From Bryobacterales bacterium (GTDB lineage Bacteria > Acidobacteriota > Terriglobia > Bryobacterales > Bryobacteraceae), in contig JADZCI010000031.1 in NCBI GenBank assembly GCA_020851655.1, positions 1 to 52,258 on the forward strand: DNA of 52,258 nt, read 5' to 3'. The position numbers and the translations under genes are program-made. The notes under the pieces are model-generated. The model made no database searches. It was not told the DNA's origin and worked only from the letters and a program-made list of their open reading frames with translations. The stretch's first letter is position 1, and each line of letters begins with the position of its first letter. Below are positions 25,668 through 34,065 of the stretch, piece by piece.

Positions 25668-26573
25668 CTATCTCTGACGCGATGTCATCCGCATTTTGGA
25701 GCCTTTGGACTCCGCATATTTGTTGAATTCGTTGATCATCTGATCCGACCACTGAGTGTCGACCTGCCCCGGCGTGTACTTCTGCTGGCGCAGCATCTCG
25801 TGGCCCCATTCGTCGCGCAGGCGCGTGAGCTCCGATTCGTCGGCGACCTTTTCGGCCAAATGCGCCGGGATAAACACGATCCCCTCCGGATCGCTCAGAA
25901 CCACGTCGCCGGGCAGCACCGTCACGCCGCCGATTCGCGTGGGCACGTTAATCCCCATCAGCGTGGCGTCCGCCAGAAACGACGGGTGGAAGTCGCGCGT
26001 GTAGACGCGGAAACCTTTGATCTCGCTCAAGCCGGAGACGTCGCGCACGGCGCCGTCGACAACCAGCCCGGTTCCGGTCTTGGTCATAATCGAGGTGCCG
26101 AGGTTGTCGCCGATGATGGTGCCGTCTTTGATCTTGCCAAACAGGTCCACCACCATGACGTCGCGCTTGACCATCGTGTCGATAACCCAGGAATTCTGGC
26201 CGCGTCCGACGCGGTTCTCCTTCTTGGCATTCTCATTGACGTACTTGTTGATGTCGGGGCGGGCGGGCATGAAGACCGCGGTGACGGCACGCCCGACCAG
26301 GCGCTCCTCGCCCGGATTGACCACTTTCCAGCCCCCTTCGTACTGGTGCGTGTAACCCGCATTCCGGAGCGTCTGCCAGGCTTCTTCGGCCGTGGTGTTC
26401 TTCAAGCGATCGAGTACGGCGTCGGGAACCTTGGGGCGGCCGTCCGGAAAACGCTCACCCTTCCACTCGCTTGTGATGCCGGCGCGCATCTCGTTGTTGA
26501 ACGTCCCGATCTGCGCCAACGCTGGTATGAAAACGGCCGCAAACAGGGCGGCTCTCCCAAGAAAATGTCGCAT
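25668..26573 (-). CDS. Exported RraA-family protein
   Basis: A 301-residue protein with a Sec signal (RHFLGRAALFAAVFIPALAQ) and an RraA/HMG-aldolase fold of about 200 residues. The family motifs are GDNLGTS and VDGAVRD. Cytoplasmic relatives are RNase E regulators or class II aldolases/decarboxylases acting on 4-hydroxy-4-methyl-2-oxoglutarate or oxaloacetate. Given the coupled enolase-superfamily enzyme, an aldolase or decarboxylase in sugar-acid breakdown is likelier than RNase control. The start is uncertain: ATG 26573 gives a clean signal but AAGGAG is 15 nt upstream, and an in-frame ATG 26597 has no ribosome site. Confidence 0.8.
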   Translation of the reverse strand: MRHFLGRAALFAAVFIPALAQIGTFNNEMRAGITSEWKGERFPDGRPKVPDAVLDRLKNTTAEEAWQTLRNAGYTHQYEGGWKVVNPGEERLVGRAVTAVFMPARPDINKYVNENAKKENRVGRGQNSWVIDTMVKRDVMVVDLFGKIKDGTIIGDNLGTSIMTKTGTGLVVDGAVRDVSGLSEIKGFRVYTRDFHPSFLADATLMGINVPTRIGGVTVLPGDVVLSDPEGIVFIPAHLAEKVADESELTRLRDEWGHEMLRQQKYTPGQVDTQWSDQMINEFNKYAESKGSKMRMTSRQR

Positions 26574-26743
26574 AACTGGTATTCGGTACTCCTTCATCTG
26601 AAATCGCTACCCGGCCGGAAGCAAAACGATATTCTTTCAGGGTTGGAGGACTGCATGCAAACCACCGGCCGAGGGCGTGACGGATGAACAACAGAGATGG
26701 AAGTCAATCACATCGATTGACATCACAGCTATCGAGGACACTC

Positions 26744-27839
26744 ATGGATAGGAAAACCAGCTTCGAACCAACAACGTCCCGCACCCCGGCGATACGGTAC
26801 AAGAGTATCTCGACTCCCTCGAATGGTCACAACGGGACCTTGCCGACGCACCGGCCTGACTCCCAAAACGATCAGCGAGATCCGCAATGGAAAAGCGCCC
26901 ATCACGCCAATGACCGCCCTGGCGTTCGAGAAGGTATTCCAGCGGCCAGCACGCTTCTGGCTGAACCTGCAGCGCCAATACGACGAGGTTGAGGCACGCC
27001 GTCGTGAACAAGCAAAGGCAGCAAAGTGGGATGGGTGGGTCCGGCACTTCCCGCTCAAGGAAATGCGCCAGCTCCAATTCTCACTCCCTGAAGGACGGTC
27101 CGACGCCGACGTCCTCCTGGGATTTTTCGGCGTGACGTCGCCGGAGAGCTGGGCGTCTGTCTGGCGGGCATCGGCCGTGCAGTATCGGCAGACCCGGACA
27201 TTCAAAGCACGGGACGAGGCGATCGCGGCCTGGGTCCGGGAAACCGAGATCGCCGCCCGCGGGCTCGACCTCGCGGAGTTCGATGCGACACGAGTTCGCG
27301 CCACGATCAGCTCACTGCGACAGCTCACGAGACGACGGATCGATGAAGTCTTGGACCCGATACAGGAAACGTGCGCCAAAGCCGGCGTGGCGGTCGTCGT
27401 CGTCCCGGCGCCGCGCAGCGCCACGATCAGCGGGTGCGCTCGATGGCTGACCGGGAAGCGCGCCCTGATCGGGCTGACACTCCGGTACAAGACGGATGAT
27501 CAGTTCTGGTTCACGTTCTTTCATGAACTCGGTCACCTGCTGCTGCACCGAGGAAAGCGGCCCTTCGTCGTGGACAACGCCGAAGACGATCTGTCCGATC
27601 GGGTGGTCGATCCCGAAATGCAACAGATCGAGGCCGAGGCAAATCAATTCTCAGCCGATGCGCTCATTCCGCCGGCATCGCTTGGAGCATTTCTGCGCGC
27701 TTGAGAATTCACGAATGAGTCCATCCAGGAGTTCTCCAACGTCGTCGGCGTCGGACCGGGCATCGTGGTGGGACGGCTACAACACGAAGGCGTGATACCG
27801 CCGCATCAGGGGAACACGCTCAAGCAAAGACTTAATTAA
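26744..27839 (+). pseudogene. HigA-type HTH plus ImmA/IrrE peptidase, broken
   Basis: Three frames together rebuild one protein of a known toxin-antitoxin-type family. ATG 26744 starts MDRKTSFEPT. A different frame then gives PHPGDTVQEYLDSLEWSQ. After a one-base loss near 26843 (inside the helix-turn-helix) the frame starting about 26845 gives RTGLTPKTISEI and the long peptidase part. The zinc motif FFHELGHLLLH and the later EANQFSADALIPP are intact. TGA at 27702-27704 stops it early. In the same frame the family C-terminus continues (NESIQEFSNVVGVGPGIVVG) to TAA 27837-27839. Two single-base losses and one nonsense change suggest a dead gene. No partner toxin is recognised upstream or downstream. 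Confidence 0.75.
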
Positions 27840-27847
27840 CTGGGGCT

Positions 27848-29494
27848 CTACCAGAACCTGTGGCCATGCGGAACCAGGTGGGGCGCCACGTAGGCAAAGA
27901 AACTCACCACCAGGCCCACCAGCAAGGCCAGAATCACACTGTGCTTGGCCACTGCGCGAAACATGTCGCCCTCTCTGCCTTCCAGTCCCGTTGCGACACA
28001 GGCGACGATGATCGATTGCGCGCCGATCATTTTACCCATCACGCCGCCGGCCGTATTCGCGGCCGCCATCAGGACCGGGCTCAGGCCGAGTTTGCTTGCG
28101 GTTATCACTTGCAGGCTCCCGAACAGCGCGTTCGATCCGGCGTCGGTGCCGGTCAGCGCGACGCCGAGCCACCCGATCAGCGTGCCGAAGATGGTATACA
28201 GCGCTCCGGTATTGGTCATGGCAAGCCCGAGGACGGCGTCCATCCCGCAATATCGCGTCAGGTAGCCGAGGCAGATCATCGCCATGATCGCAAGCAGGCT
28301 GAACCGCAACCGGAAGAACGTTCTTCCAAAGACGCGCAGGGTGCGTCCGAACGAGAGGCCGAGCACCGGACCCGCAATCAACCCGGCAATGAAGGTCCCC
28401 GTGCCGACACTGGCCAGCCAGGCAAAGTCAACGATGGCCGGTTCCGTCATGGCTTGCGCGACAACCGGAGGCGTTCGCTGTACAAGATTGTGCAGTCCCG
28501 GCGCCGGGAACTTCAGGCTGGTGGTGGCCAAGAAACTCTTCACCGCCGGGAAGCCCCAAAGCACGACAAAGACCGCCAGAAGCAGGAAGGGAGACCAGGC
28601 GTGAAGAATCTGAGCCTTGCTGTAGTTGTGGCGGGCGGCGACGGCCAGACCTCGCTCTTCCGGAAAGCGCCATGTGGGATTGGGCTGCCAGACTTTGAGA
28701 AAGACCGCCACGGCGAACAGCGTGCCCATTCCCCCGACGATATCGACCAGCGCGGCATCCATGAAGTTTGCCCAGAAGAACTGCATCCCGGCAAAGGAGA
28801 GTCCGGCGACAAGCAGACCCGGCCACACGGCAAACGTCTCCTTCCAACTGGCCATGCGCTTGACGAGCCAGAAAGGAATAATGGCGGCGATCGGAGGCAG
28901 GAGCCTGCCAACCATGGCGCTGACGTCTGCTTCGGCAAGTCCGGTCACGGCGACGAGCGTTCGAATGGGATTTCCCATGCCCCCATACGCCACGGGCGCC
29001 GTGTTGGCGATCAGGCAGATGATGGCGGCTTCAAACGGGCGGTACCCCAAGCCAATCAGCATGGCCCCGGTAACGGCCACCGGGGCGCCTCCGCCGCCGG
29101 ACCCCTCAAGAACTGCGCCGAACGCAAATGCAATTAGCAACACCTGCATGCGGCGGTCGTCGGTCAGTCCGCCGATCGACCCCTTGATGACTTCAAAGTG
29201 CCCGCTTTCCACGGTCAGGTCATAAATGAACACGGCCGCAAGCAGAATCCAGGCGATGTAGACAATCGCGTAAACGAGACCTGTTCCGGTGGCGGCCAGA
29301 ATCATTCGCCCCGGCATCCCGAAGACGGTCAACGCCAGCAACGCGGCCAGCAGAAACGCTATGACGGCCGACCAGTGTGCCTTCACCTTGAACACCGCGA
29401 GCAGGAGAAACAGCGAAGCGACGGGCAACGCCGCGACCACCGTCGAGAGGGCCGTATTGCCGAGCGGATCGTAGTTCTGCGTCCAGGGCTGCAT
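27848..29494 (-). CDS. lctP: L-lactate permease (LctP family)
   Basis: A 548-residue polytopic inner-membrane transporter of the LldP/LctP family, with about 12-13 hydrophobic segments. Family-typical parts include AVLEGSGGGGAPVAVTGAML, ANTAPVAYGGMGNPI, GTDAGSNALFGSLQ and ANTAGGVMGKMIGAQSI. It imports lactate, and possibly glycolate, with protons. ATG 29494 has no clear ribosome site. A 21-bp inverted repeat lies 5 nt upstream of it, a possible operator. No lactate dehydrogenase gene is in the window. Confidence 0.9.
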   Translation of the reverse strand: MQPWTQNYDPLGNTALSTVVAALPVASLFLLLAVFKVKAHWSAVIAFLLAALLALTVFGMPGRMILAATGTGLVYAIVYIAWILLAAVFIYDLTVESGHFEVIKGSIGGLTDDRRMQVLLIAFAFGAVLEGSGGGGAPVAVTGAMLIGLGYRPFEAAIICLIANTAPVAYGGMGNPIRTLVAVTGLAEADVSAMVGRLLPPIAAIIPFWLVKRMASWKETFAVWPGLLVAGLSFAGMQFFWANFMDAALVDIVGGMGTLFAVAVFLKVWQPNPTWRFPEERGLAVAARHNYSKAQILHAWSPFLLLAVFVVLWGFPAVKSFLATTSLKFPAPGLHNLVQRTPPVVAQAMTEPAIVDFAWLASVGTGTFIAGLIAGPVLGLSFGRTLRVFGRTFFRLRFSLLAIMAMICLGYLTRYCGMDAVLGLAMTNTGALYTIFGTLIGWLGVALTGTDAGSNALFGSLQVITASKLGLSPVLMAAANTAGGVMGKMIGAQSIIVACVATGLEGREGDMFRAVAKHSVILALLVGLVVSFFAYVAPHLVPHGHRFW

Positions 29495-29499
29495 GTGTG

Positions 29500-29520
29500 G
29501 ATAAGAAGTGGGATCTTATC
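29500..29520. promoter_or_regulatory. Inverted repeat GATAAG-N9-CTTATC before lctP
   Basis: GATAAG (29500-29505) and CTTATC (29515-29520) are perfect reverse complements with a 9-bp spacer. They are centred about 16 bp upstream of the lctP start, where a ribosome site or promoter would lie. A dimeric repressor bound here could block transcription or initiation. No regulator gene is adjacent, so this is inference. Confidence 0.4.
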
Positions 29521-29544
29521 ACAGGGCCGTGGGACGCCTATTCC

Positions 29545-30486
29545 TCAGCGCTCCTCAGCGTTCGCCAGGCAGGCGTAGAACTCGTCCGACGATGGCTGGC
29601 GGGACTTCTCGCAGTCCGCCACCCAGTCCAGGTCGCGCAGTTTCTCGTACGTCATGTACGGCTGGATGGAGGTGCGTATGGCCGGTGAATTCACAGAGCG
29701 GCCGAAGCGGTCGATGGACTTGGGATCGTCCATGTAGGCCGATAGCGGCGTGAGAAGATCTACCTCACCGGCTTCGATCAGGTTATCGGGAAGTTGGTCG
29801 AACGGGCCATCAAACGGGCTGTTGCCGATGGCCTCTTTCGCCGAGACGCCGGCGAGGATCAAACGATTTTGGGACGCATCGCGATAGAACACGAACTTTG
29901 ACGTCCGGCCAACCAGCAGGTAGGCGCCATGCGGGACTAGGGTGTCCGGGACGGGCCTGTCCTGGTCCAGCACCCAATGGAAATGGCGGTAGCGTTTGAA
30001 GTAGACGAGCGCGAACTGTAGCCCCGAATCATCAAAAGAAGGACCGACATAGACTTCGCCGGGCCGGAGTTTCATGCTCGCGGGAGGCCTCGCAACCAGT
30101 TTGTGCAACCGGAATCGCACGGTCCGCGACCCGTATGTGGCGCGGTAGAGTAGCGGTTGCAGCCTGGTCAGCGTTAGATCCCGCGGACCGAAAGTCCGTC
30201 CGTAGGCTTGATAGCGTCCTCCCCCGCGGTAAGTGGCGTAGGAGATCGTCAGTTGCCCACGGTCGCGCGCGCCCACGTCGAGCCACAGATTCCCATGGAT
30301 CTCCTCCCGTCCGCCTTTGAACACAAAGTAATAGTGATTCTCGGACGGGTAAATGATGGTTTCTTGCGGCAGTTGAGAAAAGACATGCCGGAAGACGGCC
30401 GCCGGATCCGCTGGATCGAGCGACGTCGCCGGAGCCATCGGCTGGACGCAGGGAAAGCAGGCGGCCGCGGCAAGCAACAGGATCAC
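29545..30486 (-). CDS. Exported protein of unknown function
   Basis: A 313-residue protein with an N-terminal signal (MILLLAAAACFPCVQPM) and a mainly beta-rich body containing repeated hydrophobic strands such as YYFVFKGGRE and FALVYFKRYRHFHW. No catalytic motif or known domain is visible. The GTG start at 30486 overlaps the stop of the upstream gene (GTGA), so the pair is translationally coupled, and both lie after the kinase-propeller gene. Probably a periplasmic or outer-membrane partner of that group; that is inference. Confidence 0.65.
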   Translation of the reverse strand: MILLLAAAACFPCVQPMAPATSLDPADPAAVFRHVFSQLPQETIIYPSENHYYFVFKGGREEIHGNLWLDVGARDRGQLTISYATYRGGGRYQAYGRTFGPRDLTLTRLQPLLYRATYGSRTVRFRLHKLVARPPASMKLRPGEVYVGPSFDDSGLQFALVYFKRYRHFHWVLDQDRPVPDTLVPHGAYLLVGRTSKFVFYRDASQNRLILAGVSAKEAIGNSPFDGPFDQLPDNLIEAGEVDLLTPLSAYMDDPKSIDRFGRSVNSPAIRTSIQPYMTYEKLRDLDWVADCEKSRQPSSDEFYACLANAEER

Positions 30487-31121
30487 TTGGATTTCTTAAT
30501 CAGCTTGGAGAGCCAGTGCGCCAGCCACGGATCCACAGGCACCGTGTCCGGGTTGTCGTGGCCGTTCGGCGGACCATAGAAGCCAAGTTGTACACTCGCG
30601 GGCCCCACGGCGCTTTGCTGTCCCTGTCGCGGCATATCGGCCCTCTTCAGCCGGTCCGGGTCGAGACGAACGTAATACCTGGGCTTGTACGCGCCCTTGT
30701 AGGCGTCGGGGCCCTCGGTGATGATCACCCATTTCTCGGGATCGGGCACCTTCGGAAGGTCGGCGGCGAAGACCGCGGCCGTCGGAGTGAAGCGGCGAAG
30801 TTGCGCGAGCGCCTTTAACTCCTTGCAAACTTCGGGTGAGACAGGATTCTTCTTTCCGGAGCTGTCAGCCACCTGGCCGCAAGGGTTGGCATACTTGCCC
30901 TTACAAGGCCCCTCCGTCGTGACTTCGACAAAGAAGATGGGTTTGTACTTGTCGGCGTTTGGACCCGACGTAATCAGTTCGTACTTCCGGACATCCTTGC
31001 CTTTGCGCAAGTAAGTCTGATAGGTAATGGCGTCCTCGCAGGGTGGTGATCCCCACGTGGCAAACAATTGGACGCCCATAGCTGCCGCCAGAAGCAGCAG
31101 AGTGACCGGTCTGACGATCAT
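30483..31121 (-). CDS. Small exported protein in the kinase cluster
   Basis: A 212-residue protein with a Sec signal (MIVRPVTLLLLAAAMGVQLF). ATG 31121 is preferred because GAGGAGG lies 6 nt upstream; an in-frame start at 31184 would add 21 residues with no ribosome site. The body contains two similar stretches around FVEVTTEGPCKGK and YYVRLDPDRLKR and several cysteines. No domain is recognised. It lies between the kinase-propeller gene and the 313-residue exported protein, in the same direction. Confidence 0.65.
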   Translation of the reverse strand: MIVRPVTLLLLAAAMGVQLFATWGSPPCEDAITYQTYLRKGKDVRKYELITSGPNADKYKPIFFVEVTTEGPCKGKYANPCGQVADSSGKKNPVSPEVCKELKALAQLRRFTPTAAVFAADLPKVPDPEKWVIITEGPDAYKGAYKPRYYVRLDPDRLKRADMPRQGQQSAVGPASVQLGFYGPPNGHDNPDTVPVDPWLAHWLSKLIKKSK

Positions 31122-31180
31122 AGCCGACCTCCTCATTGGGAGCGAGCCCAGTGCGCCCACGCCCATAAGACTAAGCGTAA

Positions 31181-33958
31181 TCAACGTGACAAACGGGACG
31201 TAAGATCCGCCAGGTCCACCACCCGGACTGACGTCTTGCGATCAAGTTGATTGAAAAGAATCCAACGGCCGTCGGGCGAGACGCTCACATTCTTTTGAAC
31301 CGCAACGCCTTCCGGCGTCGGAATCTGGGTGGAGGCGCCGGTGCTCAGGTCCAGCAGCCAGAGTTTCTCGGCCCGGCTGCAGACGAGGCGCCGGCCACCA
31401 GGCAGGAACACTGGGCTCAAGAACGGCACAGGGGTAATGTGACGCAGTTCCCGGGTCTTGAGATCGAACGTGGAGATTCCGGCCGTCTTGCCATCCCGGC
31501 TGAGGCGCACTCCCGCGATCTTGTTGCCGTCCATCGACCACGTTTTCGCAATCATGAACTCATGACCCGGGCCTCCGAAGTCCACCAAAGTCTCCACCTC
31601 GGTGGACGTCTGCCCCGGGTGGAAGGGTGTGCGGCACAGGGCAACCTGGTTCAACGTGTAAACGATGTGAGTGCTGTCCGGGCTCCAGATTGGGTTCACG
31701 GCGTCCTGGCTGGCGGAGGTGACCTGCGTGATGAGGCTGCCATCCGGGTGCATCGCGAAGACCTGGTACGGCCCACCCCGGTTGGATTGAAAGGCAATCC
31801 AGGCGCCGTCCGGCGACCAGCTCGGACTTCGGTCCTGCGCCTTATCATTCGTCAGGCGGACGGGTTCGTTGCTCTCGAAGCCAGCGACAAACAGGTCACG
31901 CTGCAAGCGCAGGGTCACGAAAGCGAACCGGTCGGCCGGAGGCGCCAGGGTCTGCTCTGCCGCCAGAAGCCAATTCGAGCGAACCGGAAGAACCTGAGCT
32001 TCCCCCGCCTGTCCGCTCTCCGGCTGAAACGGGATGCGATAGAAGTTGGTTTGTGACTCGTCGATGACCACCGCGATCTTTCCGGACCGCGAAATGCCAA
32101 TCGGACCAATGTAATCGCCGGGCATGTTGACCTGTTCGGGCTGAGCCAGCGGACTCGCGGTAAGGTCCTCCATCAACACACGCCACAGGCCCATGGTCCG
32201 GACACGGTCGCTACAGAAATAGAGATACCGTCCATCGGGAGACCATGCGGGACTCCAGTCGTTCGATACATCCCCCGTAACCAGGCGGGGCTTGCCGCCG
32301 CCGGCGGGAATCGTGTAGATGTCACGGTTCCCACCGGTCAGACCCATGAATGCGATGTACCGGCCATCGGGAGACCACGTGGCCTGAACCGCGTCGCCAT
32401 CGTAAATCCGCCGGATAGCGCGGCCGCTGACACGAACGGCGGAGAGCCGGCTGCGGGTCATGTTCCTCTCGTCAGCCGATTCGACCCCCTCATCGACGAA
32501 CGTGATCTCTTTCCCGTCCGGCGACCAGTCGGGGTGATGCCCGTCAGCGGCCAGCAGTTCGAGCGCGCGTGTCTTGAAGTCGAGGAGAAAGATACCCGAT
32601 ACCACCGTGCTGGAGCCGCCAGGCCAGGAACGTCTGGAATAGAACGCCAGGCGTTTTCCGTCCGGGGAAAACGCCGGCTCGGCATCATCCAGGGCGTTGG
32701 CAGCCGTCAGGTTCTGGACTGAGCCGGTAGCCAGGTCTTGGACGTAAATGTCCCAGTTGCCGGATTGCCGGGAAGCAAAAGCCAGCCGCCCGCCGTCGGG
32801 AGACAGCGCTGGAAACTGCGGATTGGATGCCACGTAGGGATTGCGGAGGGCGCGCATGAGAGACGTCCACAGCGGTTTGCCCGGCGGCAAAAAGAACCCG
32901 AGCACCGAAATAGCCAGTGCGATTCCCAACCCCTCTTTCCAGGGGCGCGGGCGCGGCCGAAGGGCGTGCACCGCGTCGGGCGCGGACGGCGGACGCTCAG
33001 CCGGATCGCGCGCCAGGCAGCGCATGATCGCGCGGTTCCAGCGTGAGGGTAAGTGCGGAACGAGAGACTTCGGTTCGGGTGGATCCTCGGATATTCGTTT
33101 CGAAGCCTCTTTGTCGGGCCACGGACGCCTGCCCGTCACCATCTCGTAGGCGACCAGGCCGAGAGCGTAGATGTCGGCGGCTTTCGTCACCTTCCGCAGG
33201 GCCCACTGCTCTGGCGCCATATACGGCAAGGTGCCGCCGCCGGTGGGACGGTCGCCCGGCGGGACACTGACCGTAGCGACCGGGTCCACCCTGCCGGCGA
33301 GTCCGAGGTCCATAACCACAACGCGGGAAACACCGCCGCGTTCGGGCACGAGGAAGATGTTGCCAGGCTTGAAATCGCAGTGCGCCAGACCTTCCCTATG
33401 AACAGCGTCCAGCCCGGCAGCCATCTGTTCCAAGAGCGGCAGCGCCTCTTCCGGCGTCAGCCGGACGCGCTCCCGCAGCATCTGTTGCAGCGTCTGGCCG
33501 TCCAGCAATTCCATGGTGAGAAACCGGATGGGCCGTCCGTGGTCCTCGATGGCAAAGAACTCGTAAACGCGGCAGAAGTTGGGGTGCCGGATCTTGCGCG
33601 CCTGCCGCACCTCCCGGGCGAAACTTTCGACGGCCTGCCAGCGCGCCGCAACATCGGCGCGGACGGTCTTGAGAGCGACTGACTCGTGGAGTTCCTGATC
33701 CAGCGCCGCGTAGACCTCGCCCATGCCGCCGCGGCTGATGAAACTCTGGATCAGAAACCGCCCCAGGATCAGGTCGCCAGGCTGAAAAGTCGTCTCGGCC
33801 AGGGGGTCAGCCGACTGCGTGGTTTGGTCGCCTAGCGGCGTCGTGGCCGTTGGATTCTGCGAGAGCAGAGCCTCGGCGGCCGCGGGCCGGTTGGCCCGCA
33901 CGGTGTCGGCCGGCTGTCTTGCCGGATTCGCCGGCGGCTCATCCTTGGGCGCAGGCAT
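31181..33958 (-). CDS. Transmembrane Ser/Thr protein kinase with PD40 beta-propeller
   Basis: A 925-residue protein. An N-terminal low-complexity part is followed by a kinase domain at about 67-335. It has the Gly loop SRGGMGEVYAAL, Lys97 in VALKTV, the catalytic loop LAHCDFKPGNI (HCD in place of HRD, so a non-RD kinase), the metal loop MDLGLA (DLG for DFG) and an APE motif in PYMAPEQW. A membrane segment follows at about 343-357 (GLGIALAISVLGFFL). The rest is a propeller of TolB/PD40 repeats with SPDG(R/K) signatures, facing the periplasm. Asp195 of the catalytic loop is kept, so activity is plausible. It may sense a periplasmic ligand. It heads a minus-strand cluster with the two exported proteins. 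Confidence 0.88.
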   Translation of the reverse strand: MPAPKDEPPANPARQPADTVRANRPAAAEALLSQNPTATTPLGDQTTQSADPLAETTFQPGDLILGRFLIQSFISRGGMGEVYAALDQELHESVALKTVRADVAARWQAVESFAREVRQARKIRHPNFCRVYEFFAIEDHGRPIRFLTMELLDGQTLQQMLRERVRLTPEEALPLLEQMAAGLDAVHREGLAHCDFKPGNIFLVPERGGVSRVVVMDLGLAGRVDPVATVSVPPGDRPTGGGTLPYMAPEQWALRKVTKAADIYALGLVAYEMVTGRRPWPDKEASKRISEDPPEPKSLVPHLPSRWNRAIMRCLARDPAERPPSAPDAVHALRPRPRPWKEGLGIALAISVLGFFLPPGKPLWTSLMRALRNPYVASNPQFPALSPDGGRLAFASRQSGNWDIYVQDLATGSVQNLTAANALDDAEPAFSPDGKRLAFYSRRSWPGGSSTVVSGIFLLDFKTRALELLAADGHHPDWSPDGKEITFVDEGVESADERNMTRSRLSAVRVSGRAIRRIYDGDAVQATWSPDGRYIAFMGLTGGNRDIYTIPAGGGKPRLVTGDVSNDWSPAWSPDGRYLYFCSDRVRTMGLWRVLMEDLTASPLAQPEQVNMPGDYIGPIGISRSGKIAVVIDESQTNFYRIPFQPESGQAGEAQVLPVRSNWLLAAEQTLAPPADRFAFVTLRLQRDLFVAGFESNEPVRLTNDKAQDRSPSWSPDGAWIAFQSNRGGPYQVFAMHPDGSLITQVTSASQDAVNPIWSPDSTHIVYTLNQVALCRTPFHPGQTSTEVETLVDFGGPGHEFMIAKTWSMDGNKIAGVRLSRDGKTAGISTFDLKTRELRHITPVPFLSPVFLPGGRRLVCSRAEKLWLLDLSTGASTQIPTPEGVAVQKNVSVSPDGRWILFNQLDRKTSVRVVDLADLTSRLSR

Positions 33959-34065
33959 ACTGCCAGTCTGCCTCGCCGGGGCAAGGCGGACCTCCTCCGT
34001 ATCAGTATGGTGGGAGACGAAGCCAAAAGGAACCGCGTTCCAGGTCTTTTTTCGTTGCTGAGAGG

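Noticed and set aside
26598..26743. A HigB-type toxin upstream of the broken antitoxin
   Set aside because: I read all three plus-strand frames of the 146 bp and found no RelE/HigB-like end or any convincing peptide.
27860..29137. 425-codon plus-strand open frame over the lactate permease
   Set aside because: The minus strand encodes a complete polytopic permease; the other product is a charged shadow.
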